Of a stretch of DNA of 64,000 nucleotides, positions 56,301 to 64,000 are shown piece after piece. The DNA comes from Myoxocephalus aenaeus. Its lineage: Eukaryota > Chordata > Actinopteri > Perciformes > Cottidae. The stretch lies in NCBI GenBank assembly GCA_038501785.1, contig JBAMJR010000170.1, positions 1,763,501 to 1,827,500 of the forward strand. Reading direction: 5' to 3'. Numbering within the stretch: position 1 is the first letter of the stretch; each line of letters begins with the position of its first letter. The translations under genes and the position numbers were made by a program. The notes below the pieces were generated by a model. The model did not search any database, had not been told where the DNA came from, and was given only the letters and a program-made list of their open reading frames with translations.

Positions 56301-56489
56301 CTGCGCAACAGTGCGGTTGACTCCCGGGAGAGTCATGAGTTCCTCCTCCGTGGCCGTGTTGATGTTCAGCCGCTCCTGGTTCACCAGGATGTGGCCGAAG
56401 TTGCACGCGGCGCTGAATTTGCGCTTGCCGCAGCTGAAGTCCGTGGGGTCCCTGGGGATGGAGCGGTGGCAGCCCAGACTCCCACCCAT
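29967..56489 (-). CDS. eepd1: Endonuclease/exonuclease/phosphatase family domain-containing 1 (7 coding exons)
   Basis: In mammals EEPD1 is linked to processing of stalled replication forks and, as an LXR target, to macrophage cholesterol efflux. Coding exons in transcript order: 56489-55642, 40743-40692, 34936-34826, 33395-33261, 32482-32344, 31412-31218, 30157-29967. All borders are GT-AG and phases join to 556 codons plus TGA (human 569). The start MGGSLGCH fits N-myristoylation at Gly2 with a nearby Cys. Helix-hairpin-helix repeats lie at about 40-100 (LNINTATEEELMTLPGV) and 127-187 (MNINTATPAQLMSIRGI). The EEP domain runs from about 250 (RLATWSLQGC) through VQDLLERE at 289-296 and LGDFG at 436-440 to ASDHCPV at 518-524. 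It ends KHER. In the two metal-site motifs, Ser257 replaces the usual Asn and Asp291 the usual Glu. Intron 1 is 14.9 kb. Confidence 0.97.
30965..31165. repeat. Degenerate 'actcgagactc' / 'gactttgact' repeats
   Basis: Diverged short units such as cttgagactcaac, ctcgagactcagc and attgactttgactcc recur through 200 bases of an eepd1 intron. This is an old minisatellite-like tract. Confidence 0.6.
31603..31966. mobile_element. GC-rich TA-flanked MITE, copy 1
   Basis: It is flanked by TA on both sides. The terminal inverted repeats of about 29 bp begin ccgtacttttcgggttataa and differ at a single base near the ends. The body has CAG-rich units (gggcagtagcagcagcag) and agcgctagctagc units. It lies in the eepd1 intron between the exons at 32344 and 31412. 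It is about 30 bases longer than copy 2 because of two extra 14-base 'agcgctagctagc' units. No coding capacity. TA target sites suggest Tc1/mariner-type mobilisation. Confidence 0.88.
35037..38210 (-). other. eepd1: Eepd1 intron 2, non-coding stretch
   Basis: Part of the 5.8-kb intron between the exons at 40692 and 34936. No exon is recognised. It is generally A/T-rich with a poly-A tract at 37579-37595. Confidence 0.5.
38215..38470 (+). repeat. Dispersed teleost repeat, first half
   Basis: Contains caaatggccagcaggaggcg, agtctatgagaaaatacttc, cttcagtacagcatgatgtt and an 'aagatggcgacgtcat' end. As I recall, this is the first half of a fish repeat whose second half is inverted at 25261-25450. 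Its class is undetermined. Confidence 0.55.
38620..38690 (+). repeat. Retroelement-like 3' tail
   Basis: 'tacagccctttgaggaaagc' followed by 'ctggctataaaaactctgacttgacttaa' resembles 3' ends of fish non-LTR elements. Confidence 0.45.
39541..39705 (+). repeat. Retroelement-like 3' end with ttgaattgaatt tail
   Basis: The block ttttccctgtgaaaaggttt ... gatccgatgtgaggtcccgg ... gtaaagccctccgaggcaaa ... gggctatataaaataaactgaattgaatt has the form of a very common fish repeat 3' end with a short tandem tail. It lies in eepd1 intron 2. Confidence 0.6.
40463..40552. repeat. (GT)n microsatellite, 90 bp
   Basis: A perfect GT tract of 45 units in an eepd1 intron, the longest in the window, 140 bases from the 52-base exon at 40743-40692. 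Confidence 0.98.
41302..41378. repeat. Compound (GT)n-(TA)n microsatellite
   Basis: A GT tract joins a TA tract at 41343. A second short TA tract is at 41530-41551. Confidence 0.97.
41560..44400 (-). other. eepd1: Eepd1 intron 1, non-coding stretch
   Basis: No exon or conserved protein motif is recognised on either strand. Open frames such as 41975-42403 (plus) and 43630-43902 (minus) have no domain or splice support. Confidence 0.5.
44421..44545 (-). repeat. Dispersed 'ggttttggaaaaaacatcatgg / tttaggcaacaaaacc' repeat
   Basis: It has gttaggttttggaaaaaaca, gggtttaggcaacaaaacca and cgtggttgaaagtccc. This is the reverse complement, in type, of the block at 52015-52140 (tgacccaaaccatgatcttt, ttgcctaaacctacattg). 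Both belong to one fish repeat family. Confidence 0.6.
44640..47815 (-). other. eepd1: Eepd1 intron 1, non-coding stretch
   Basis: No gene is seen. The piece near 45945-45975 (aaatcctacacactgttcct) looks like a dispersed repeat end. A short ccat-type repeat follows at 47818. Confidence 0.45.
47818..47850. repeat. (CCAT)n microsatellite
   Basis: About eight imperfect ccat units just left of the hAT element. Confidence 0.85.
48445..48615 (+). pseudogene. hAT transposase N-terminal remnant
   Basis: A 56-codon frame begins MATENSVVSLRETPFNPRSD and has KKRLKELGPERPDLNIQQ. This resembles the segment before the TTF/BED-type zinc finger of ZMYM/DUF4371-type hAT transposases. It then goes out of frame into non-homologous sequence and stops. 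Confidence 0.65.
48848..48921. repeat. (GT)n microsatellite inside the hAT element
   Basis: A perfect GT tract of about 37 units located between the two transposase remnants. Confidence 0.97.
49086..49235 (+). pseudogene. hAT transposase internal/C-terminal remnant
   Basis: After a splice-acceptor-like ttctgtag, 49 codons read VCDTILGHTRERFAFKDHLT ... FPEVALATTLNVS and end in TAA. The 'CD..L..T..RF' pattern and 'FP' motif are typical of the region before the hAT dimerisation domain. AATAAA follows at about 49321. It may be an exon of a deleted transposase gene. Confidence 0.6.
49452..51738 (-). other. eepd1: Eepd1 intron 1, non-coding stretch
   Basis: No gene is seen. Contains a CT tract (49888-49905). 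Confidence 0.45.
51747..51910 (+). mobile_element. hAT-like left terminus, right end not found
   Basis: cagtggcggctggtcatgtt is a hAT end almost matching the right end of the element at 47936-49443 (inverted cagtggcggctggtgact). Following cggcg-rich sequence is also similar in type. I cannot find a matching right end or the second copy of the preceding 8 bases (ttcttcag), so it may be truncated. The end coordinate is approximate. Confidence 0.55.
52015..52140 (+). repeat. Dispersed 'tgacccaaaccatgatcttt' repeat
   Basis: Contains tgacccaaaccatgatcttt, tctaaccctaatatag and ttgcctaaacctacattg, a frequent fish repeat. It is in opposite orientation to 44421-44545. It follows the hAT terminus and may be part of the same element. 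Confidence 0.6.
52768..53102. mobile_element. GC-rich TA-flanked MITE, copy 2
   Basis: Ends, body and TA flanks are as in copy 1 (31603-31966), in the same orientation and nearly identical over the shared length. It has fewer agcgctagctagc units. Located in eepd1 intron 1. Confidence 0.9.
53312..53372. repeat. (CA)n microsatellite
   Basis: A perfect CA tract of about 30 units, preceded by a short CT tract. Confidence 0.97.
53375..55640 (-). other. eepd1: Eepd1 intron 1, 3'-most part near exon 1
   Basis: No gene is recognised. Open frames at 53609-53965 and 54124-54411 lack domain and splice support. Confidence 0.45.
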
Positions 56490-56960
56490 GGCTCCGGCAG
56501 GTCACCGGGGCTCGGATCGGTGCAGCGGACGGGGGGAGCACGCAGAGGGCCAGGGCAGAGAGAGAGAGAGAGAGAGAACCGGCTGAAACGACAACCACAT
56601 TCACGGGAGGTGAAGACGCACATCCGCACAGACAGACCTTCTTCCTCCCATCACGAGGAAGCTTCATTAAACATTATATTAGTCATACGCACCATATAGC
56701 AGTTGTCCTCAGTCCTGGCTACATGCCGCACGGAACCCACACACCGGCCGGTCCAGCACCTCCACCGCGTGCAGCTGAAAGCCTGCCCGCGGGTCCTCTG
56801 AGGGAGATAGAGGAGTTGGATTATTTAGGCTGCTCTGTAAACTTTGCCCTCCAACAGTCCGCTGGGTGATTGGCCACAGGTCGGCCTGCACACACGCTCT
56901 TCTGACAGGGAGACGCCAGCGCTCACATCGATACAAACCATTGCGCCCGACGCGCGTCAA
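56490..56960 (-). promoter_or_regulatory. eepd1: Eepd1 5' UTR and promoter region, CpG-rich
   Basis: Upstream of the ATG (56489) the DNA is rich in CG dinucleotides and contains a (GA)n tract at 56557-56577. CCAAT-type sequence (ttggccac/attggcc) is near 56870. The transcription start is not determined. CpG richness extends through exon 1. Confidence 0.45.
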
Positions 56961-58689
56961 GTTACGCAGCGTCAGACAGGCACATGCAGGAAGTCTTGGG
57001 ATTAGTCTTCAAAGTAAAAGATAGCCTCAGTAAAACGGTGAGGGACAATAATCTGTTTCAATTCATTCGTTTATGTAAAGTACATGCAGACTTGTGGCAA
57101 ATGTAATCAGCTGTTTCCATACAGGTTTGGTTTTCCCATAAATTATGGGAGCCAAAGAAGGCCACAGGACATAAATAAATAGGAATGTGTCAAATTCCAT
57201 GTGTGTGCAAATTTACATGGCCATTAAAGCTGATTCTGATTAAATGTGTATAACGAAAAACTAATTAATACTTTAAAAAGTCCAATAAAGAATGAATATG
57301 TTAGGGATTAAAAAAGAACATTAGATATTTTTGTAATTTTATATTTAGGCCTGTTGACCGTCTATTATTTATTTAATTCCACATTTACGCATTTCTAGAT
57401 TTGCACAATAATTCTGTATCCAAATTAATTTATACACTGACATGTTTACTTTTTTTCTCCACACAATGTATTTTTCTTATTCTTGAAGAAATAAAATCAA
57501 TAAAACCAATTTACACATGTATTATTTCCGGTTATATTTAAATTAGTTACTTTATTTTCAATTTATATATGCACATTTTAAAATATTATTTCCCATATCA
57601 CATCTGGGCCAACATAATATTTAATATTTCTTAATGTACATATTATCTTTTTCTCCCAATAAAATGTATATTTGTATAATTTTGCCCTGTAGCTCGTTAG
57701 TGTCCACAGCTAAAAATAATGAAAAAATTCTGCAATCTAGCTTTTATTTTGAAATTCAACAATCTTCGCTACTGTCATATGGTTTATTCTCCCAGCAGGA
57801 GGCGTGGCTCCAGGCATGACAACCAAATATGTTTTGTCGCTGGGGAAGAGGAGTTTATTACACTTACATCTTAATATTGGACCTTTGGTTAATAATTGAT
57901 CATTCAATATTGATTCCTGGTCTTCTGATGTAGCAGCATCAGTTTACTCTTCAGTAAAGCAGGATAACAAGGTTTTACAAATATTCCTCAACTGCATTAA
58001 ATACAAGAAAAGTATCGAATACAATTTCATTTTAATCTACAGGAAGCGTTCCGTTTAAAGAGGAGGAAGGACTGACAGATGAGTTGTAACATGTCACCCA
58101 TTAATCTGCTATTACGATGTGATTTTGGTGGAGGCAGAAGGGAATTCCCACCAATATGTGGTAAGTGTTAGCTATATCTAAGATTATATTGGATTATTAT
58201 GAATTTTGAAGAATGTTAATTTGTAAAAATACAGATGTTTTCAAAATCGGAAGGGAATTCAGCCATAGAAGGAGGGACTATTGTGCAGCTGGTGGTCAAA
58301 GCAGTCAGTGGCCTCCATCAATGGAAGGATGTAATTATCGCTCTGACTCCGATCCCGCCTGATTGAATTAGCATAGCATTATACTTTCCGATAAGACACA
58401 TGCTTTTGTTCCATTCTTTATAAACAGATAATGTGATAATCCATTGATCGCGTACTTTCTCTCTTATGTAAGGGGGTTGGAAAAACTCGACAGAATGATT
58501 ATTTCCAAATCCAATCACTTTAAATGTATTATCTCCAGATGGAAATCAGAAACATGGTCACAGTGGGACAGTTATATGCGCCCATTCTGAGAGGAATGAA
58601 TGTGTGCACTTTTGTGGATTTCAGTGCCAAGAACATTTAATGCGGTGTGCCAAACTAGCAATTTTCAAAGAGTGATTTAGAGACCACCG
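56961..58689. other. AT-rich intergenic DNA, no gene seen
   Basis: Long A/T-rich stretch, especially 57040-57780. No exon, RNA gene or clear mobile element is seen. Confidence 0.55.
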
Positions 58690-59290
58690 CAAACTCATGG
58701 GTTGGGTTCAAATGGTTCTTTAAAGGGTTTTAGGCCAAACAAGAAGATTGAAAGAGTTCCATGGGTTCTTGAATCGGTTCCACAAGTTACAGAACAGGTT
58801 CAAGGGGTCCCTGATGGGTCCTTTTGGATCTTATATGGAGCTCCCTGTAGGGTTCTAAAATGGTTCTTTGGGCTCTCGAGGGGAGCCAACTGAGGGGTTT
58901 TAGGAGGGAATTCAAAAAGGAGTTCTAGGAATTATTCCTGAGGTGGTTGCAGGGATCTTGTCAATATCAAAAGGTAACAGGAGATTACCTGAAGGAGGTT
59001 TAGGAGCGATTCTTCAGGAGAGGTTTCCAGATGTTCTGAAAGGGTTTCATGGGTTCCTTGTGAAGACCACAAGGGTAACTGAAGGGGTAAAGAGCTCAAG
59101 AGTTCCTTAAAAGTATTTAAAAGGGGTTGTGGGTGTCACAGGTGTTCTTATGAGGTTTACATGAGTTCTTGAAAAGATTTCAAGAAGACTGTGTGGTTCC
59201 TAGAGGGATCCTTGAGGTGCCTCCTGAATGTTTGGCGCTGGGGTTGTAAACGTTTTTTCAGAGTCTTAAGGGTTCCAAGAGGTCCAAACC
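58690..59290 (+). repeat. Degenerate 'ggttct(t)gaaaggggtt' array
   Basis: Over about 600 bases, words such as ggttctttaaagggtttt, agttccatgggttctt, ggttccttgtgaagac and gttccttaaaagtattt recur every 20-30 bases with heavy divergence. It is strongly purine/T biased with very few C-rich segments. A tract of the opposite complement lies at 61185-61370. Confidence 0.65.
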
Positions 59291-60312
59291 AAAATGAGAA
59301 CTACCGATAGTGATAACTAGCTTTTTCCACAGCGAGAGAATGAAGGATCATTGTTTTTGATCATAGGTTTCATGGTGAGCATGGTTACTTCTCCAAAGAA
59401 TTATATCAAACAAAATGTAAATTCTGGCGTTTACTTTGTCAAATGGGTGTAATGAGCGTTTAGTAAGCAGGGACATGGATCATTGGCCTCGACAGAAAGC
59501 GTGGTGCCATTTGCCAGGATTCTCTGGTCGTGAAAGGATAAGCCGCTGTTCACATCACAACTATATGTTCAGCCCCGTTGCATAAATACCAGACAATGCC
59601 ACCTCTGCTTGACCCCATCTTTCATGCAACATGGATCAAGTATAAGATTTCAAGCACAACTAAAACAAAATAAGAAAGGAACAGGAAACTGAATGGTAAA
59701 TGAACTGCATTATAGTAGCACTTTTCTACCTAATGATGTAATATCCATGCATGCAGCAGGACAAATCTATTTTAAAGATGATATGTAAATATCTGAATAA
59801 CACGCTTTCTCTGGAGTGGATAAAAAAAAAAACATTCAGACAGAGAGAGTTGTCGGCCTCAGTGGCACCGTTCCTACAGTCTTATCATTCTGCCCAGAGC
59901 TGCAGCTAACCCAGAAACACTGCAGTTTTCATGGAAACAGGTCAAAGTCAGAACAACAATTAACCAAACATGAACCAACCTTGACCCACCTGACGAAGGG
60001 GAGAAAATGGCAGCGACTGGGGAGGTAAGTCACAATGAAGGAACGGGGAGGAACGATGCGTTCGACCCAGAACATGGAGGTCATCGTTACGCAATCAGCG
60101 CTGGGCCTCGTATTCTTTGGGGCCCTTTACGCAGAATTAGATAACTGACCAGTTCTTGTCTTGTTGTGTGGGCTGACACATGAGGTTTCAGTGTGCACCT
60201 CTGTAATTGGCTGAGAGTGCCTTCACGTGGGTGACCTGAGAGGACAAGCGGCCAATCAGAGAGATGAGGGGCTGAAGTGGACATGAAAGGCCGTGGCGTG
60301 ATGCTGCAGGAC

Positions 60313-60314
<2 letters not shown>

Positions 60315-60361
<47 letters not shown>

Positions 60362-60366
60362 TGTGT
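60315..60366. repeat. (GT)n microsatellite
   Basis: A GT tract of about 22 units with one interruption (ttt) near its end. Confidence 0.97.
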
Positions 60367-60369
60367 CCA

Positions 60370-61184
60370 CATGACAGCTGGGAGTCCAAAGGGTCCAGCT
60401 TTTGTTTGAATAAGCCAGAGGCAAAGACAATTTAAGATGACGTCAATAAATGAAGCCAACACTGGTTTTTATCTTAAAATAAAACTCCACATTTAATATG
60501 GCTGTGATGCAGATTGATTGGCGACTGTATTGTTGAACCGATCCACATATTGGTTTTCTGGGGGGAAATGAAGCTAAACGGGCCCACGCTGATCTTCTGT
60601 TTGCGTAAGTCAACCGCGGACAGGAAGTAAACCTGGACCCAAGCGGTTTCCTAGCAACACAGTTCCTGGGAAATAGGCTTCAGCAGGAATGTTTACATCA
60701 TACAATGACGACCTGATACCTCTATTCTTTTGTCAAGAACGGAAAGATGCTGATGATAAGCAATAACAATCACTTTTTAATGAGGTTTTGTATGTGACAT
60801 TGAAGATATTATGCATTTAATTTGGTTTAGTCCTCGGTAATCATCCCTTCAATCATTGACATGTGATGAGTGTGTGTGGAGCGAGAGTGACGTGAATGTG
60901 GCGTGAGAGAACGAGGAAAAGCAAATCGGCGTGTAGTGGTTAAGTTTATCATTGATGATATGAAGTGAAAATGTTCAGTAGAGAGTTGTTCCCACCTTGG
61001 ACAGAAGCGTGCGTGCAATGCACCCTGGTACATGTAGGCACTGCCTGCACGGCTCCGAGAGCAGGACAACTCGGCTTTCCGGGTAAATACAGCGCGCACT
61101 GAGAAATGTACTGCTCAAGTGGACAACATTTACAGTCAACACTGACAGGCATCCACGTAAAAAGTGCAACGTCTTCACTTTAAA
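60370..61184. other. Intergenic, no gene seen
   Basis: No exon or mobile element is recognised on either strand. Confidence 0.5.
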
Positions 61185-61370
61185 TGCACCTTGAATGCTC
61201 CAAAGAATCCCAGGAACATCTTAAGGAGACACCTAAAAGTACTTGGAACCCCTTCAACACCACCTTTGACCAATTAAGGACCTCGGGAATAACTCAAGGA
61301 GCCTCATATAAGGTCCACCTCAAAATCTCTTGAACCCTCCAGTGCAAGGGCCCGTGGAATAGGCCTTAAC
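61185..61370 (-). repeat. Degenerate 'ggaaccccttcaa' array, inverse of 58690-59290
   Basis: Words such as aagaatcccaggaacatctt, ttggaaccccttcaacacc and ctcaaggagcctcatataagg are the complementary type of the 58.7-59.3 kb array. A poly-A tract follows (61393-61410). Confidence 0.55.
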
Positions 61371-61998
61371 AAACCGTACTCAACAATCCATTAAAAAAAA
61401 AAAAAAAAATCTGATAAAACAAGCTTACTTTGCACTAAACACTTCAGTGTCATCAGTGCCAAGTTGGCAGCTATCAGCTCTGTGACTCTCAGACTTTAGG
61501 TGCACTATGTTCCTGATAAAGCCTAATGTGACTCGTTTCGGCAGAATGGCCGAAGATGTTTTCAGTAGGTGAGAGGCTATGACAACACGAGCCAAGGGTG
61601 AATCCTTTACTGAGCGCAAATGAGGGTTTTAAGTACATTAAGAGAAAAGAAGAAGAAGAAAAAAAACAGCTGGGTCGTGGTTAAAGTCCAGAGAGACGCC
61701 GATAAGGCTGATCAAAGACTTGGAAAATCCTCGAGCTCGTCAGCAGGAGGCCGGTCAGTACGGTCTTGTGCTGCCACCTGCTGCAGTGTTGCAAAGACAC
61801 CGCTGGGCTGCTTTTGTCAAAGTTTGACGGGGTTTTGAGAGATCATCGTCTCCACTCACTCACTCGTATCATTGACTCATTTAATTTGAGAAATATATGA
61901 TTGACATCGGTTTTCAAATCATTGCTGGGGAAAATGAAGGCCCAGCTGTCCTAGACGTCGTCATCATTGACATGCATTGTGTGCTTGGTTTTCAAGCC

Positions 61999-62324
61999 CA
62001 TTCCCACCACTGTGATGAAAAAAAATAAAAGATCCTGTAAGTCATTATAATGAGAAAGCATCTCATCATTATTATGACTTAATATCTCATAGCAGAGCTC
62101 GGTTATTTAAAGAAACGGTCTGCTAATAATAGCAACAGTCTGGGAATCATAAAAACTACCTGTTATTCATGGCAACAGCCTATTATTCATAGCAACGGTC
62201 TGATATTCATAGCAGCGCTCTGTTGTTACTGACAGTTGCTACGAATGACAAAACTGTTTCAATAAATATCAATATGAATAATAGCCAAGTCATAGTTATG
62301 GGTCATAATGGTGAAAATGGGCTG
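61999..62324. mobile_element. Decayed MITE with an internal tandem repeat
   Basis: The left edge agcccattcccaccactgtg and the inverted right edge (cataatggtgaaaatgggct) resemble the TIRs of the element at 5615-5743. Near the left edge are gtcattataatgag and tattatgacttaatatctca. The centre (about 62095-62250) holds four to five diverged units of 'tattcatagcaacggtctga'. The boundaries are approximate. Confidence 0.5.
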
Positions 62325-62606
62325 CGACAGCCTATTTATCTAACATTACATCTTTGAATGTTTGATACAGGTATGTAGTTTTGTATGCTGATGTCTTCTT
62401 TATGACGCATGTAATAGTTTACATACAGTAGGTGTCTGGCAAGGTTATGATTCAGGCTGCTTTTTTATTAATTGGGCTGGAAACTGGCAATCTGATCCGG
62501 GAACATTGCTGCTGGACTTCATTAAAAGATGCTAATTTTAATACTCAGAGCATTAATATAGCAGCAAACAACTATTTGCTATGTAAAGATATAGAGTAAC
62601 GTCTAC

Positions 62607-62800
62607 CTGTCCTGACCTCAACCACATCTAACACCTGTGGGATGAACTGGAACGCTGACTGGGAGCCAGACTTTATCGTCCGACATCAGTGTTGGACCTC
62701 ACTATCGGCTGAATGGGGACAAATCTCTGCAGCTGGAAAGCCTGAAACCAGAGGAGTGAAGGCTGTTATAGCAGCACGTTAATGCCCATCGGTTAGTAAT
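62607..62800 (+). pseudogene. Tc1-like transposase C-terminal fossil
   Basis: One plus-strand frame reads PDLNHI-stop-HLWDELER-stop-LGARLYRPTSV, then EG/CYSS-type sequence. This is the end of a Tc1/mariner DDE transposase (PDLNPIEHLWDELE motif). The third catalytic acidic codon is replaced by TAA. Two more stops and small deletions follow, so it is inactive. It abuts the presumed septin7 3' end. Confidence 0.78.
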
Positions 62801-62884
62801 AACACATGGATGTAATATTTGGTTATCCATATACCTGGAATATATAATAAAAAAAATAATTGTAGTCATGTTCATCTGTTTTTC

Positions 62885-63874
62885 TTTCCCCATCACAATT
62901 TTATTACGTGACTTTTTACAATAAAAACAAGAAATTACAAATTACAGATGCAGAACACAAACGGTGCTAAATGTGCACAAGCTTTCCACATCCCGCCGCC
63001 TGGAAAGATTTGTTTCTGTTGGAAATTATTTGTTAAATAGAATCTGCACAAGAAGTTCAAAAAAATTCACGTTAAAGCACTTCGAGAGCAGTTTCTAGAC
63101 GTTGTTACACTCAGCATGAGCGAAGTCAGGAATACATGTTTGGTTTCCAAAAAGCGAGGATGGAAAACACTGGAAAATAAATGAAAATAATTTCTATACC
63201 AGGCTGATACAAATTAAAAAAAAAAAAAAAAAAAACATTAAAAAAAGAAAAGAAATGAGCAAAAAGTAAGAACACGTTACAAATGTTTGAAGTTGAACAC
63301 AGCGGTTAATGGTTATACAATTTACATGACAGGAGATGGAAGAGCATATCACTTGGGAGGAAATTAAATGCAATACCTAAATATGTGAGCCGAAAGATAC
63401 ATACATATATAAAAAACAGTGCCTGAGGTGAGCCTCAGCCTGACACCGTCTGCCAATGTGCAGGAAGTGAAAGGCCGACCTCTTCGTTTGGTTTTTGGCA
63501 TTAAAAGGATGCAGCACAGTGCAGCATCAAACATTCCCAAAGTAGAAGAAAGAAAGACTGAACTGTTTGTCGTGTGTCATTAAGTAATAACGGCAGTTGT
63601 GTTTTCTGTGTGAATATACTTGTGACCCAAAAACAGGACTGCATACTGGTTCTATAGAGAGATTATTACAGTTCTTTAAGGAGGAACATGAGGATGAGCA
63701 GAGAACGATTGTTGAAACTCAGAGTCCAGACAATACTGCCCCCTGGGCTTTCACATGAGTATTACACAGTAATATGGTCAAACAGCGGATGTAGTTGATC
63801 GACAGATGCTCTGACAATCAAGGCTGGCAGGTTGGCAAAAAAAATAAAAAATACACTGTAATATCAGGAAGGTC
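62885..63874 (-). other. septin7: Septin7 3' UTR with candidate poly(A) signal
   Basis: A/T-rich non-coding DNA downstream of the septin7 stop. A reverse AATAAA at 62900-62905 is a plausible end, giving a UTR of nearly 1 kb. A 22-base poly-A run (plus strand) lies at 63217-63236. Confidence 0.5.
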
Positions 63875-63911
63875 CTAAAATATCTTCTTCTTTTTGTTCT
63901 TTTCCAAGGTC
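63875..63911 (-). CDS. septin7: Septin-7, last coding exon (gene continues past the right edge)
   Basis: Septin-7 is a GTP-binding subunit of septin filaments and acts with anillin at the cleavage furrow. Only the terminal exon is in view. After an acceptor (ttctcacag) the minus strand reads (R)TLEKNKKKKIF followed by TAG at 63875-63877. Human septin-7 ends RTLEKNKKKGKIF, so this fish copy lacks one residue in the basic tail. The exon begins at the third codon position. Upstream exons lie beyond base 64000. Position next to eepd1 matches the human locus. Whether this is the a or b duplicate cannot be told. Confidence 0.92.
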
Positions 63912-64000
63912 CTGTGAGAACAAGAGGACAGAAGAGCAGTCAAGCACACAGCAGTCTACAACAACAACAGTGTACAACCTTCATCCACTAACACCGTGGG

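Noticed and set aside
55866..56699. 277-codon plus-strand open frame
   Set aside because: It is the antisense shadow of GC-rich eepd1 exon 1 and shows no protein family features; the minus strand encodes the real HhH/EEP protein.

Overview
The window is nuclear DNA from a ray-finned fish, most likely a percomorph-type teleost. The evidence is four vertebrate genes split by GT-AG introns, many CA/GT and TA microsatellites, a tRNA-headed teleost-style SINE, and remnants of Tc1/mariner, hAT and LINE elements. No bacterial, organellar or viral gene organisation is seen.

Gene order from left to right is anln (minus strand, 24 coding exons, 3272-15158), matcap2/KIAA0895 (plus, 7 coding exons, 16566-23869), eepd1 (minus, 7 coding exons, 29967-56489) and the last coding exon plus 3' UTR of septin7 (minus, 63875-63911 and below). 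This is the human 7p14.2 order SEPTIN7-EEPD1-MATCAP2-ANLN, with the same relative orientations, read in reverse. All predicted splice phases are compatible. The models give about 1183 aa for anillin, 509 aa for MATCAP2 and 556 aa for EEPD1, close to the usual vertebrate lengths. anln and matcap2 are divergent, about 1.1-1.4 kb apart. matcap2 and eepd1 converge over about 4 kb.

Left flank (1-1.8 kb): a degenerate tandem array and a broken minus-strand copy of asparagine synthetase (asns). Anln locus: a small MITE, microsatellites and a duplicated 42-bp coding repeat. The anln upstream region has a CCAAT box, an NRF1-like site and two CHR-like hexamers, as in G2/M genes. Matcap2 introns hold a SINE with target-site duplication and a near-perfect 39-bp-arm hairpin. 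The matcap2-eepd1 interval holds two LINE reverse-transcriptase fossils. The 14.9-kb first intron of eepd1 contains a complete non-autonomous hAT element with an 8-bp target duplication and one of two copies of a GC-rich TA-flanked MITE. The other MITE copy lies in a later eepd1 intron. The right flank (57-63 kb) is AT-rich intergenic DNA with two inverted degenerate repeat tracts and a dead Tc1 transposase fragment.

The genes share no pathway. Anillin scaffolds cytokinesis with septins (septin7 is a neighbour), MATCAP2 is a tubulin tyrosine carboxypeptidase, and EEPD1 is an HhH/EEP nuclease-fold protein. The most interesting coding observation is that EEPD1 here reads Ser and Asp at two positions of the EEP active-site motifs that are Asn and Glu in the family as I recall it. 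I found no convincing undescribed multi-gene system; the novelty lies in the repeats, the pseudogene and these substitutions.
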